From Streptomyces sp. V3I7 (lineage in GTDB: Bacteria; Actinomycetota; Actinomycetes; Streptomycetales; Streptomycetaceae), in assembly GCF_030817495.1 (NCBI RefSeq), contig NZ_JAUSZK010000001.1, positions 4,567,001-4,631,000 on the forward strand: DNA of 64,000 nt, written 5' to 3'. Under the pieces are notes generated by a model that worked only from the letters and a program-made list of their open reading frames with translations, was not told the origin of the DNA and ran no database searches. The translations under genes were made by a program, and so were the position numbers. Positions 8,209 to 15,190 of this stretch are shown here, in pieces. How positions within the stretch are numbered: the first letter of the stretch is position 1; every line of letters begins with the position of its first letter.

Positions 8209-8367
8209 CGGTGGTGCGGAGCGTAGCACGGGCCGTGACCGGCCCGAAGAGCAGAAGCAGCGGCCGTAGGCCGCTTGCGTAGGACAGCAAAGGCACACGG
8301 CCTCCGCGGCCGTGTGTGAGGGCTTTCGTTCGCTCCGATGGGTACGGGAACGTTGCGCGATAGAAGG

Positions 8368-8414
8368 CGTTTAAACACTTTTCCTTGTCGATTATTCAAG
8401 GGCCGTTTAAACAC
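8368..8414. promoter_or_regulatory. Two palindromic GTTTAAAC sites upstream of the first plus-strand element gene
   Basis: CGTTTAAACAC occurs at 8368-8378 and 8404-8414, 36 bp apart (centre to centre), each with a perfect GTTTAAAC palindrome in otherwise GC-rich DNA. They lie 50-100 bp before the ATG at 8467 and are plausible operators. The binder is unknown. Confidence 0.45.
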
Positions 8415-8466
8415 CTCTTGCAAGTCAACCTTGATTCCGCCACCCGGAACGAGTTACAACACTTCC

Positions 8467-8724
8467 ATGATCCTCGACATCACGACCAAAGCCGAAGCCG
8501 AGAGATTGCCCGCCTTCGAGGTGTGCGCCGAGCCTGAGGTAGGCGCGTACTACTTGTGGGCGGACTTCACGGATGAGGATCACACGTTCTTTGTGCGACC
8601 CGTGACCGTGGACGAATCGGGCTGTCTGGTCGATGTGTTCGGCATCCGTGACGGCGTCGTGAAGTACTTGGGCCGAGACAAGTTCATACGGGAAAGCGGC
8701 AGGCTTTGCCTCCTCGAAGAGTAG
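8467..8724 (+). CDS. Small protein of the integrated element, unknown function
   Basis: 85-aa acidic protein beginning MILDITTKAEAERLPAF, with no recognisable domain, signal or membrane segment. It looks like an alternating-strand fold (YYLWADF, TFFVRPVTV, CLVDVFGI). The ATG at 8467 is preferred over an in-frame upstream ATG because the upstream extension runs through the GTTTAAAC operator region. Shine-Dalgarno pairing is weak. A rho-independent terminator follows 26 nt after the stop, so it appears to be a single-gene transcript. Confidence 0.6.
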   Translation: MILDITTKAEAERLPAFEVCAEPEVGAYYLWADFTDEDHTFFVRPVTVDESGCLVDVFGIRDGVVKYLGRDKFIRESGRLCLLEE

Positions 8725-8750
8725 GCGTGACAGGAGAAGACCGCGCTACG

Positions 8751-8775
8751 GCCCCGGAAACTCCGGGGCTTTTTC
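8751..8775 (+). terminator. Rho-independent terminator
   Basis: Stem CCCCGGA / TCCGGGG with AAC loop, followed by CTTTTTC. It ends the transcript of the 85-aa gene. Confidence 0.85.
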
Positions 8776-8806
8776 TATGCCCGTGAACGATTGGAGGAAC
8801 TGTCCA

Positions 8807-9322
8807 ATGACCCAATTTGCCACCGAGACCGCCTATTCCACGGAAGCACAGTGGGATGCCGAGTACGAGCCGAGGGGGCACGCCACCTCGTCCCGTGGAC
8901 CGTGGTTTGGCCTGAGCCAGGATGCGGCGTTCGCCATGGCGCAGTGCGCGGCCTTGGCCACCGATGCTCGGCTTCTCGGCTACGCGGTGGCCCGCGCGGA
9001 CCGGTACGGCCACTCCGAGTACGGCCGAGGGGAACTAGTGCGGCTGATGGGGGTCGATGCCGCGAACGTACGGAGAGCGATAGCGAAGCTGAAGGCCGCG
9101 GGGGTCCTCGCGCCGGAAGCCGACGCACGTTGCCTTCTCATGGCCTACGAATTCCGAGGCGGCGGCAAGACGCCGAACGACCCGAAGCGATGCTCTCGCC
9201 ATGGTGTGACGGGTGCCGCTACCCGTGAGCTGGCAAGCGTGCCGTCTCTGCCGAAGCAGCGTGACGCTGCGCTGTTCGCACTGGATCTTTACCGGGGTAA
9301 CGACGATAAAGCGTGCGCCTGA
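8807..9322 (+). CDS. Winged-helix protein of the integrated element
   Basis: 171 aa. About residues 65-100 (GRGELVRLMGVDAANVRRAI followed by AKLKAAGVL) form a winged-helix DNA-binding motif like that of plasmid and phage replication or partition proteins that read out marker-by-marker helices. The rest is not recognised. The ATG at 8807 follows GGAGG by 9 nt. The in-frame ATG at 8777 lies in the preceding terminator. A replication-accessory or regulatory role is inferred. The hairpin array starts 75 bp after its stop. Confidence 0.65.
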   Translation: MTQFATETAYSTEAQWDAEYEPRGHATSSRGPWFGLSQDAAFAMAQCAALATDARLLGYAVARADRYGHSEYGRGELVRLMGVDAANVRRAIAKLKAAGVLAPEADARCLLMAYEFRGGGKTPNDPKRCSRHGVTGAATRELASVPSLPKQRDAALFALDLYRGNDDKACA

Positions 9323-9397
9323 CGCCCCGCACCAGTGCTCTGACCTGGGCAAACGCGGGTTTCCCTATAGAGCCTGGGCCCCGGAGGGAACAGTGCA

Positions 9398-9570
9398 GCC
9401 CTGGCCGAAGCCAGGGGCGATAGCAGTAGAGCCCTGGCCGAGTAAGGCCAGGAGCAACAGCAGTAAATCCCCTGGCCGATTGAGGCCAGGCTGAGAGCAC
9501 TACTACGGGCACCCCGTCGAGGGTGCCCTACCTATTTCCTATCTATGGGCGCCCCCTCGAAAGGGCGCCC
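9398..9570. repeat. Array of five hairpins, three in tandem, ahead of the HNH gene
   Basis: Three near-repeats of 33-37 bp start at about 9398, 9431 and 9468. Each contains a CCTGGCC-type hairpin (loops CGAA, GAGTAA and GATTGA) followed by a GCAGTA-like spacer. Two further perfect 8-bp-stem hairpins follow: GGGCACCC/GGGTGCCC at 9507-9528 and GGGCGCCC/GGGCGCCC at 9547-9570. The block fills the 264-bp gap between the winged-helix and HNH genes. It could be a packaging or cos-like site, a replication origin, or a structured RNA. The last hairpins may act as terminators. Confidence 0.8.
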
Positions 9571-9586
9571 TTCTTCTGGAGTATCT

Positions 9587-9913
9587 ATGGCTTATTTGAT
9601 GTGCAGCCGCTGTAAGCGGCTCTACTCCCTCGGCTCACGGTGTGAGCCGTGCACCTCGGCCGCAGCGAAGCGGCGGGAGCAGAAGAGACAGCACACGCGC
9701 CCTTCGCCCTGGGCGCGTGGTTACAACACTCAATATCGGAAGGCTAGGGCCGCGATCCTCGCGGCTAACCCTGTCTGCTCTATCTGCAATGCTCGGCCGG
9801 CCACCACGGCCGATCACATAGTTCCGCTCAGTCGAGGCGGAACGAATGACATTGAGAACCTTCGCCCGGCCTGCGGGCCGTGCAACTTCAGCCGAGGCAA
9901 CAGGACGGCCTAG
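9587..9913 (+). CDS. HNH endonuclease
   Basis: 108 aa. An N-terminal zinc ribbon (CSRCKRLYS ... CEPC) is followed by a basic linker and a C-terminal HNH domain with CSIC, ADHIVPLSRGGTNDIENLRP and CGPCNFSRGN. HNH proteins of this kind are encoded beside terminase genes in HK97-type phages and help cleave cos DNA during packaging. Here there is no terminase, so it may act with a helper's enzyme. The start ATG at 9587 follows GGAG by 6 nt. The upstream in-frame ATG lies in a hairpin. Confidence 0.92.
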   Translation: MAYLMCSRCKRLYSLGSRCEPCTSAAAKRREQKRQHTRPSPWARGYNTQYRKARAAILAANPVCSICNARPATTADHIVPLSRGGTNDIENLRPACGPCNFSRGNRTA

Positions 9914-9928
9914 GTGGCGCTCGCTAGT

Positions 9929-10636
9929 TCACTCGGTTCCAGTGGGTTCCGTGGAACCCAACTCGTCAATTGCACGCTGAATCGCTCGCTGTCGTTGGCG
10001 CTCTTGATTCAGATCTCTCCGAGTTTCTTTGAGGGTTTTGGACATCTCACGCAAAGCCTTGGCGGCGTCATGAACACCGTACTCGGTCATGGAGAGAAGG
10101 CTGTACCGGATCGAGAGATCGAGGATGTAGGTCAGGGGCTCTTGTGGTCTTCCATGAGCATCCTCGAATTCGACGGTGGCTGTGTATTTCATCGGCAGTC
10201 CGGCTTCACGCCGATCAGCCCCGACGTCAAAGAGTGCGGTGATGCGTTTGCGTGGAGGCAGTGACGGAATCCCTTGGGTGAGCAACGGTGTCGACTGTAG
10301 AGGATATCCATCGCTATCCAGGGTAGATGTCAAGGGCGGATCTATCTTGATCTTGACATTCTTGGCGAGGGTTTGCCCCATGTTCTCAATCACGAAGTCA
10401 AAGGCTTGACGCCATACCGGGTTGTCTTGGATGTCAACCACGACAAATGGCTGGGCTTGCTCTTCGCGCAGTTGCCGAGCCAGGGTCACCTGTTGGCGCG
10501 CGTAGAGCGCAGCCGCCAAGGCGATAGCCACGGTGAAGAGGGTCAGCAGAGCCGTAGCGACCGCCGAGGCGGCCGACCAATCTTCGGAGGTCCAGGCGCC
10601 GAAGTCGACTGCCAGCAGCATGGATTCGCTTGTCAT
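9929..10636 (-). CDS. Membrane-anchored protein with Ig-like domain and coiled-coil tail (element cargo)
   Basis: 235 aa. One strong membrane segment (about residues 25-48, ATALLTLFTVAIALAAALYA) is followed by a charged helix, a beta-rich domain with FVIENMGQTLAKNVKI, and a C-terminal Arg/Glu-rich helix likely to be a coiled coil. It is on the strand opposite the HNH and capsid genes and has its own transcription unit. This placement is typical of satellite and prophage cargo such as superinfection exclusion or anti-phage genes. I do not recognise the family by name and function is unknown. Confidence 0.7.
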   Translation of the reverse strand: MTSESMLLAVDFGAWTSEDWSAASAVATALLTLFTVAIALAAALYARQQVTLARQLREEQAQPFVVVDIQDNPVWRQAFDFVIENMGQTLAKNVKIKIDPPLTSTLDSDGYPLQSTPLLTQGIPSLPPRKRITALFDVGADRREAGLPMKYTATVEFEDAHGRPQEPLTYILDLSIRYSLLSMTEYGVHDAAKALREMSKTLKETRRDLNQERQRQRAIQRAIDELGSTEPTGTE

Positions 10637-10789
10637 GGGCGCAGGCTAGTGCATCGAAGCATGGGTAACGAGACGTTTGGCGTATCAGGGAAGCGGGGTT
10701 CCGCTCACAGACCCACGGCCAGGAGGAGGGGGATGGGAAAAGGATTCCGGGCTACATCCCCGCACCCGCCTCTTTCCCTCTTTTTGCGT

Positions 10790-10906
10790 GCCTGAGGACA
10801 TAGGACGGCGGTGGCAGCGGATGCGGACGTATCCGCACGTCAGAGCGCGTATTCGCATGCAATGCCTAGGGACATGCCTGAGGACATTCGGGGGACGGTT
10901 GTCCTC
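10790..10906. promoter_or_regulatory. Repeats upstream of the capsid-region genes
   Basis: A 12-mer GCCTGAGGACAT lies at 10790-10801 and 10876-10887, with a variant GCCTAGGGACAT directly abutting at 10864-10875. GAGGACA (10880-10886) pairs with TGTCCTC (10900-10906). A separate palindrome TGCGGA-CGTA-TCCGCA lies at 10822-10837. All are within 140 bp of the next plus-strand start, so this may be an operator region for the structural genes. Confidence 0.45.
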
Positions 10907-10929
10907 AACCATTCGATAGGAGATCAACA

Positions 10930-11298
10930 GTGAAGCGATGCCCGTATTGTCGTACCCGCACCTTGGAGCGGGCCCGGAATGGGAACGTTAAGGCGACCTG
11001 CGGGCAGCCTGATTGTTTGAAGGCCCGAGCGCGGGAGCGCAAGCGTGCGGTGCGCGCTAAGGCCGCTGGGCAGGCCCCTGCGGGGCTGGTGGACCCCGCC
11101 CCGTCTATGGAGGAGGCTGAGGGCGCGTTTATGGCGCCTTGGGGGCAGGTGTACGCCTCGGAGGTCGAGGCGTGGGCCGACTGCCTGTTGACGGGTGGCC
11201 TAGAAGGTTTGGGCAATGTCTTGCCCGAGGAGCAGTACGAGCGACAGCGGATGTTGGCCGGCGGCAGTGATGGCACGTTCGGCGGTCTACTCGGCTAA
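10930..11298 (+). CDS. Small zinc-ribbon protein upstream of capsid
   Basis: 122 aa. CPYC near the N-terminus and C-x4-C (CGQPDC) about 20 residues later suggest a zinc ribbon, followed by a strongly basic stretch (KARARERKRAVRAKAAG) and an acidic C-terminus. The GTG start is supported by AGGAG 8 nt upstream. It opens the plus-strand block that ends in the major capsid gene, so a role in assembly, packaging or late regulation is possible but unproven. Confidence 0.7.
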   Translation: MKRCPYCRTRTLERARNGNVKATCGQPDCLKARARERKRAVRAKAAGQAPAGLVDPAPSMEEAEGAFMAPWGQVYASEVEAWADCLLTGGLEGLGNVLPEEQYERQRMLAGGSDGTFGGLLG

Positions 11299-11521
11299 CG
11301 GCCGAGGTGATCGGCATCACCCATAGTTTTGTGGTGGGTTTCGCAACCTAACCCGTCTATAGATTATGAAACTTCGGGTGATCGAGGTTGGGTAGGGCAC
11401 TGGGCGGTGCGACCGGAGCGGCTCGGTTTCATGGCATTTCCAATGCTGGCCATGGATCGGGCCGCTTCGTGTTTTCCGTACCGGACGCTCTCGCCCCATC
11501 GTCATTCGAAGGAGGTGAGAC

Positions 11522-11707
11522 ATGGATAGCACGGTCGCTCTGACGTGCTGGACGTGTGAGCGTGAGTTTGCCACGGAGTACCGGACAGGCAGACCGCGCC
11601 GATATTGCTCTGATGATTGTCGAGCACTAGCGCACAAGATTCGTCGCAGAGTGCGCTACGCGGAACAAGCCGAGCTTCGGCGCCTGGCTCATGTCGTTCC
11701 GTTCTGA
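11522..11707 (+). CDS. 61-aa zinc-finger protein
   Basis: CWTC and CSDDC form a short Cys4-type zinc site, followed by a basic helix (RALAHKIRRRVRYAEQAELR). It has an unusually complete Shine-Dalgarno AAGGAGGTGA 4 nt before the ATG, suggesting high translation. Its end overlaps the next gene by 17 nt. Similar small Cys-rich proteins accompany HNH genes in actinobacteriophages. Function unknown. Confidence 0.7.
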   Translation: MDSTVALTCWTCEREFATEYRTGRPRRYCSDDCRALAHKIRRRVRYAEQAELRRLAHVVPF

Positions 11708-11909
11708 GCGTGAAGCCTATCGGCGCGAATCGCCAGGGCCGATCAATTACGGCTTCTTCCTGAACATCTCCTGGTTCTACTCGACCGAGGAGATAGGAGA
11801 GCTGATTAGTAGATGGCAGGAGAAAGTCGAAGCCTGCACAAATGAAACGGCGCGGGCTGAATGGCTCGACCGTATAAAAAAGCTTCGCGCGTTCCTGCGC
11901 GAACAGTAA
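11691..11909 (+). CDS. 72-aa protein before the capsid gene
   Basis: Acidic and helical, with no known domain (FFLNISWFYSTEEIGELISR then a Glu/Lys-rich helix). It overlaps the preceding zinc-finger gene, has no clear ribosome-binding site of its own, and is probably translated by coupling. It is followed by a strong terminator before the capsid gene. It could be a scaffold or regulatory helper. Confidence rests on frame continuity and context. Confidence 0.55.
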   Translation: MSFRSEREAYRRESPGPINYGFFLNISWFYSTEEIGELISRWQEKVEACTNETARAEWLDRIKKLRAFLREQ

Positions 11910-11924
11910 CCGCCTGAGTCTATG

Positions 11925-11958
11925 CCGCCCCACCCATTCGGGTGTTGGGCGGTTTTTT
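11925..11958 (+). terminator. Rho-independent terminator before the capsid gene
   Basis: Stem CCGCCC-CACCC / GGGTG-TT-GGGCGG with ATTC loop, then TTTTTT. It lies between the 72-aa gene and the capsid gene, so capsid expression needs read-through, antitermination, or a promoter in the 40 bp that follow. Confidence 0.88.
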
Positions 11959-11997
11959 CATGGCCGCTACCCGGCCCCAATCCGAAGAAGGTTCTTA

Positions 11998-13173
11998 ATG
12001 TCTATTCAGGACACTTACAAGAAGCAGGCGAACGCCGCTCTTGAGGAGCGTGCGAAGCTGGTTACCGAGCTTCGCTCTATCGAGGCCGATTCGAGGCTCT
12101 CTGCCGTTGAGAAGCGTGAGCGTGTCGAGCGCATCGACAAGGACCTTCACCGCCTGGAGGCCGAGGCCCGAGACGCTGTTGAGCGTGGCGAGCGCGAGGC
12201 GGAGGTTCGCACCCTGGCAGAGCGCGCGGGCATGGCGTCCGCCCTCACTGGTAGTTCGGCACTGCTTGGCGATCGCGAGGACGAGTGGCGCACGCTTATG
12301 CCGTCTCTCGGCGAATATCGCGCTCTGATCTCCGAGTCTGTTCCCGTGGATGGTGGATATACCGTTCCTCAGGAGATCTCCGGCAAGTACATCGATGCTC
12401 TGAAGGCCAAGTCCACTTTCCTGCGCGGCCTGCCGGCCGACAGTATCATTCCTTTCACTTCGGCTACTCTCTCCGTTCCGCAGCTTGTTTCCTCCACGGG
12501 TGCTGACTATGCCGCCGAGGGGCAGCAGATCCCCGAGGGGCAGATGGTTTGGGGTGAGGTCAAGTTTGATGCGAAGAAGATCGGCGAAATTCAGTGGGCT
12601 TCGACTGAGGTGCTGGAGGATTCCGCGCTTGATCAGCGGCGGGTGATCGCCGAGAACCTTCTTCGCGACGCTTCCCTCAAGTTCGATGCCGACGCTTTCA
12701 CTGGCTCGGGTGCGAACCCGATCAAGGGCATCGTGTCTCAGGGCACGTCTACGACCCTCGGCACCGGAAAGGTCACGGTCACGTATGACGACCTGGCCGA
12801 CGCCGTGGCCCGTATCGAGGCCACGAACGGAACTCCCTCGGTTGTGTGGGCTTCTATCGACATGGCTGCGGCTCTGCGTAAGGAGAAGGCTGCGGGGTCG
12901 GGCATTTACCAGGGCGGTTCCCCGACGGATTCCCCGGCTTCCACGGCTTGGGGCCTGCCGATCCTTCCTAGCGCGTTCCTTCCCGCTAAGACTGTCGTCG
13001 TTGCCGACGGCTCCCGCATCGTGGTCGGTATCCGTCGCAATGCCACGGTGAAGGTGAGCGAGGATGCGCGGTTTGATTCCGATCAGGTCGGCTTCAAGCT
13101 GACCATGCGCATGGCTGGCGTTTCTCTGGCCGAGGCCACTTCGGCTCAGGTCATCAAGGCTGCCGCCAGTTAG
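11998..13173 (+). CDS. HK97-family phage major capsid protein
   Basis: 391 aa. The first 95 residues are a charged helical region, like the HK97 delta (scaffold) domain. The capsid fold follows from about residue 105, with the family signatures SVPVDGGYTVPQEISGKYID, a WGEVKFDAKKIGEI-type strand, an ASTEVLEDSALD helix, and AFTGSGANPIKGI. The length is typical of the family. No maturation protease or portal is encoded nearby, so delta-domain removal and DNA entry would depend on a helper. Codon use favours T-ending codons, unlike the host genes, indicating foreign origin. GAAGAAGG precedes the ATG. Confidence 0.95.
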   Translation: MSIQDTYKKQANAALEERAKLVTELRSIEADSRLSAVEKRERVERIDKDLHRLEAEARDAVERGEREAEVRTLAERAGMASALTGSSALLGDREDEWRTLMPSLGEYRALISESVPVDGGYTVPQEISGKYIDALKAKSTFLRGLPADSIIPFTSATLSVPQLVSSTGADYAAEGQQIPEGQMVWGEVKFDAKKIGEIQWASTEVLEDSALDQRRVIAENLLRDASLKFDADAFTGSGANPIKGIVSQGTSTTLGTGKVTVTYDDLADAVARIEATNGTPSVVWASIDMAAALRKEKAAGSGIYQGGSPTDSPASTAWGLPILPSAFLPAKTVVVADGSRIVVGIRRNATVKVSEDARFDSDQVGFKLTMRMAGVSLAEATSAQVIKAAAS

Positions 13174-13297
13174 TTTTTTTCGGCCCAGTCAAGAAACCGT
13201 TCAGCGCGTCGAGGACGCGCCGACCCGTGACGCGCTGCTGTCCCCGTCCTCGTCCCCAACCCATGTGGGCCTGGCGGGCGAAGGCTAGGAGCAACGA

Positions 13298-13339
13298 CCC
13301 CCCGCACCCTTCTGGGTGGCGGGGGGCTTTCGTCGTTTT
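13298..13339 (+). terminator. Capsid terminator with shared tail
   Basis: Stem of CCCCCCGCACCC with GGGTGGCGGGGGG (small bulge) and TTCT loop, followed by CTTTCGTCGTTTT. The T-rich tail reaches the stop of the convergent membrane-protein gene. The same 16-nt GGGCTTTCGTCGTTTT tail recurs at 14320. Confidence 0.8.
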
Positions 13340-14130
13340 CAGCGCCAACCAACCCGGGGTCCTTTATAGCCGATGCGTACAAGCTGGTCATTGATCGTCT
13401 TGCAGCCATCTACCTGCTCGGTCTGAATATGCACACCAAACAATTCGCAGCTCATATTTTTCGAATCCAGGAACTCGGGCCCCAGGAATACAAGGACCGA
13501 GCCGATAGTGAGCCCCGCGGCAGGGACCCCGAGAAGGAAAGCCGCGAATAGGCGGAAGTTCGGGCGACGCCACACCGGGAACAGTCCGTCCCGGCTGTCA
13601 ATTGGATCCACTGGCGTTTCCAAGAGATGAGCGCTCGCGCATTCGACGTCATGTTTCCCTCCATCGACCAGGACAAGAAATTCGGCCGATTGGCCAGTCT
13701 TGAATAGGCCCTTGTTCACCGCAACCTTGTTGCCGGTGATCGTTGTTCGGGGAGCTGGTGCCGAAGTGGGGTTAGCCTGAACCGAGAGCACCGAGACCAC
13801 GGGTGTCTTGAAGTCGAAGACAAGTGAATCGTCTCCGCTGGTAAAATCCTGCTCTCGGACATCGCGTTTGCCCGTATTCTTGAGGATGAGGGTCACCAAG
13901 CGGGGCCGCGCGATTGAGGCTCCATCATAGTTGACATCGAACGAGTGTGAATGCGTGTTGGGGTCCAGCAGTGGGGAGTTTGATGCCTCAATCCACAAGA
14001 GATGCCGCCTTGGCTTGGCGGCGTAAAGCGTACCCCAAACTGCAAGACCTCCGAATAGTGCCGCCACTAGGACGGTGATTACGGTATTCCAGAAGTCGTT
14101 TGACCCAATGTAGCTTTCGGCGGTGATCAT
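13339..14130 (-). CDS. Two-span membrane protein with Ig-like insert (element cargo)
   Basis: 263 aa. A membrane segment near the N-terminus (about residues 14-38) and a second one near 200-222 flank a beta-rich domain that includes RLVTLILKNTGKRDV. It is on the strand opposite the capsid gene, like the 235-aa membrane protein, and the NxG strand motif in each suggests related architecture. The ATG at 14128-14130 is chosen because an upstream extension would be Cys/Arg-rich shadow sequence. A phage-exclusion or envelope-associated cargo role is inferred from position only. Confidence 0.68.
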   Translation of the reverse strand: MITAESYIGSNDFWNTVITVLVAALFGGLAVWGTLYAAKPRRHLLWIEASNSPLLDPNTHSHSFDVNYDGASIARPRLVTLILKNTGKRDVREQDFTSGDDSLVFDFKTPVVSVLSVQANPTSAPAPRTTITGNKVAVNKGLFKTGQSAEFLVLVDGGKHDVECASAHLLETPVDPIDSRDGLFPVWRRPNFRLFAAFLLGVPAAGLTIGSVLVFLGPEFLDSKNMSCELFGVHIQTEQVDGCKTINDQLVRIGYKGPRVGWR

Positions 14131-14294
14131 CCTGTACCCCGGGCTCCTCTCCCCACAGACAGCGCGTAGGCATGCCAGGGGTGCCCGCACCTCGCACTCC
14201 TGTGCATCCCTCGAAGTCACACGAACACGGCCAGGGCCGGACAGCCTAGAGCCTCCGACGGCCTTGCGGCCATCCGGTCACGCTCGACATGACA

Positions 14295-14336
14295 AGCCCC
14301 CTGCACCGTCGGGTGCAGGGGGCTTTCGTCGTTTTG
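14295..14336 (+). terminator. Hairpin with the same tail as the capsid terminator
   Basis: 13-bp perfect stem AGCCCCCTGCACC / GGTGCAGGGGGCT, GTCG loop, then TTCGTCGTTTT. It sits between the GntR-type gene and the 263-aa membrane gene. The T-run is on the plus strand, so it would stop transcripts running from the capsid side toward the repressor. Confidence 0.75.
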
Positions 14337-14371
14337 CAGGGCGTTTGCGGCCCTCAGCAGGCAACTGCCCT

Positions 14372-14635
14372 CTACTGCCCTTCGGGCTGGTCCTGTGAGT
14401 CGGCGATGAACGTTCCCTTGGCGGGCAGCGTGACGGCGAGGCCGCGTTCCCGCAATTCCTGAACCGCTCTCCGTGCTGTGCCAATGGCTACGCCGTACTG
14501 CTCAGCCAAGGCTCGCTCCCCTGGCAGGCGAGCCCCAGGGTGAAGCTTCCCCGAGGCCACCTCGGCAGCGATGTGGTCAGCGACCTGCCGGTAGACGTAC
14601 TCGGCGGCTTCCGGATCGATGGGCGTGTCTGCCAT
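14372..14635 (-). CDS. GntR-type winged-helix repressor (DNA-binding domain only)
   Basis: 87 aa. A classic GntR N-terminal domain: VYRQVADHIAAEVASGKLHP, GARLPGERALAEQYGVAIG and TARRAVQELRERGL. The C-terminal effector-binding domain of full-length GntR proteins (about 150 residues more) is absent. Such short GntR proteins control transfer and lysogeny functions in Streptomyces integrative elements. It is divergent from the 72-aa gene. The 128-bp gap between them contains five helically phased 10-bp repeats that are its likely operator. Confidence 0.88.
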   Translation of the reverse strand: MADTPIDPEAAEYVYRQVADHIAAEVASGKLHPGARLPGERALAEQYGVAIGTARRAVQELRERGLAVTLPAKGTFIADSQDQPEGQ

Positions 14636-14678
14636 GGCTCGAAGCTAGGTCGGTACACAGCTGCGTGCAGCTTGCGGT

Positions 14679-14728
14679 AGCGGCATAGAGCGGCATGTAG
14701 CGGTGCGGAGCAGCCTGTAGCAGTATGG
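14679..14728. promoter_or_regulatory. Phased 10-bp operator array
   Basis: AGC recurs exactly every 10 bp at 14679, 14689, 14699, 14709 and 14719. The units are AGCGGCATAG, AGCGGCATGT, AGCGGTGCGG, AGCAGCCTGT and AGCAGTATGG. The spacing puts all copies on roughly one helix face, between the GntR-type repressor and the divergent small gene. Cooperative repressor binding is inferred. Confidence 0.7.
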
Positions 14729-14763
14729 GCTAGTCACGTTGGAGAGGGCCAAGGAGAGGCCGC

Positions 14764-14982
14764 ATGCCTGCCGAGAAAATGGACTCCGCAACCGCCGCTA
14801 CCTATGACCAGGGCCTCGCCGTGGCCGTACGGCTGAAGCGTGCGCTCGACGCGCACGGCATCACCCTTCCTTCCCTGGCCGGCACTTGGCCCGTTCACGG
14901 AATGGCGATGGTCGAGCTCGGGGGATGCCGGGCCGAGGTGGCCGAGGCCCTGGCCGTCATCCTCGAAGAGGCCGGGCAGTGA
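14764..14982 (+). CDS. 72-aa small protein of the element
   Basis: Helical acidic protein starting MPAEKMDSATAATYDQG. It resembles the small conserved proteins of Streptomyces integrative elements and phages but is not assignable to a domain. AAGGAG lies 9 nt before the ATG. It is under the divergent promoter with the 10-bp operator array and overlaps the next gene by GTGA, so the two are co-translated. Confidence 0.68.
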   Translation: MPAEKMDSATAATYDQGLAVAVRLKRALDAHGITLPSLAGTWPVHGMAMVELGGCRAEVAEALAVILEEAGQ

Positions 14983-15170
14983 GGCTCTTCGCTGGCCAGC
15001 TCGTATACGACCCCATAGAAGGCCGGAACGGCCACATCATCCCGAGCGGCGGCCACGATGAAGTCCACCCCGCCCGAGTGTGCGTATGGCTCGAACCTGA
15101 GGGCGGCGGGCTCGAATGGTTGGCCGATACAGACGATCTTGAACCGCCCCGAGGGGGCACCGCGGCCTAG
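14979..15170 (+). CDS. 63-aa small protein of the element
   Basis: GTG start overlapping the previous stop. The sequence MRLFAGQLVYDPIEGRNGHI with later ARVCVWLEPEGGGLEWLADT suggests a compact all-beta (SH3-like) fold. It is followed by a GC-rich hairpin at 15191-15218. No function is known to me. A DNA-mimic or excision-factor role cannot be excluded. Confidence 0.65.
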   Translation: MRLFAGQLVYDPIEGRNGHIIPSGGHDEVHPARVCVWLEPEGGGLEWLADTDDLEPPRGGTAA

Positions 15171-15190
15171 GTCTCCGCAGAGACGACGGC

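Noticed and set aside
9398..9500. Hairpin repeats considered as a CRISPR array
   Set aside because: Only three units, variable length, hairpin loops differ, no unique spacers and no cas genes.
9219..9512. 97-codon minus-strand frame over the hairpin array
   Set aside because: Its repeated Arg/Pro/Gly/Leu motif is just the translated DNA repeat. There is no start signal.
11329..11529. 66-codon frame upstream of the 61-aa zinc-finger gene
   Set aside because: Overlaps the strong Shine-Dalgarno and start of the better supported gene, with poor codon use.
11998..13173. Interpretation of the HK97-fold protein as an encapsulin nanocompartment
   Set aside because: It has a long charged N-terminal delta-like region and phage-type signatures and lies in an integrated element with HNH nuclease and integrase. 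No cargo enzyme (DyP peroxidase, ferritin-like) is adjacent.
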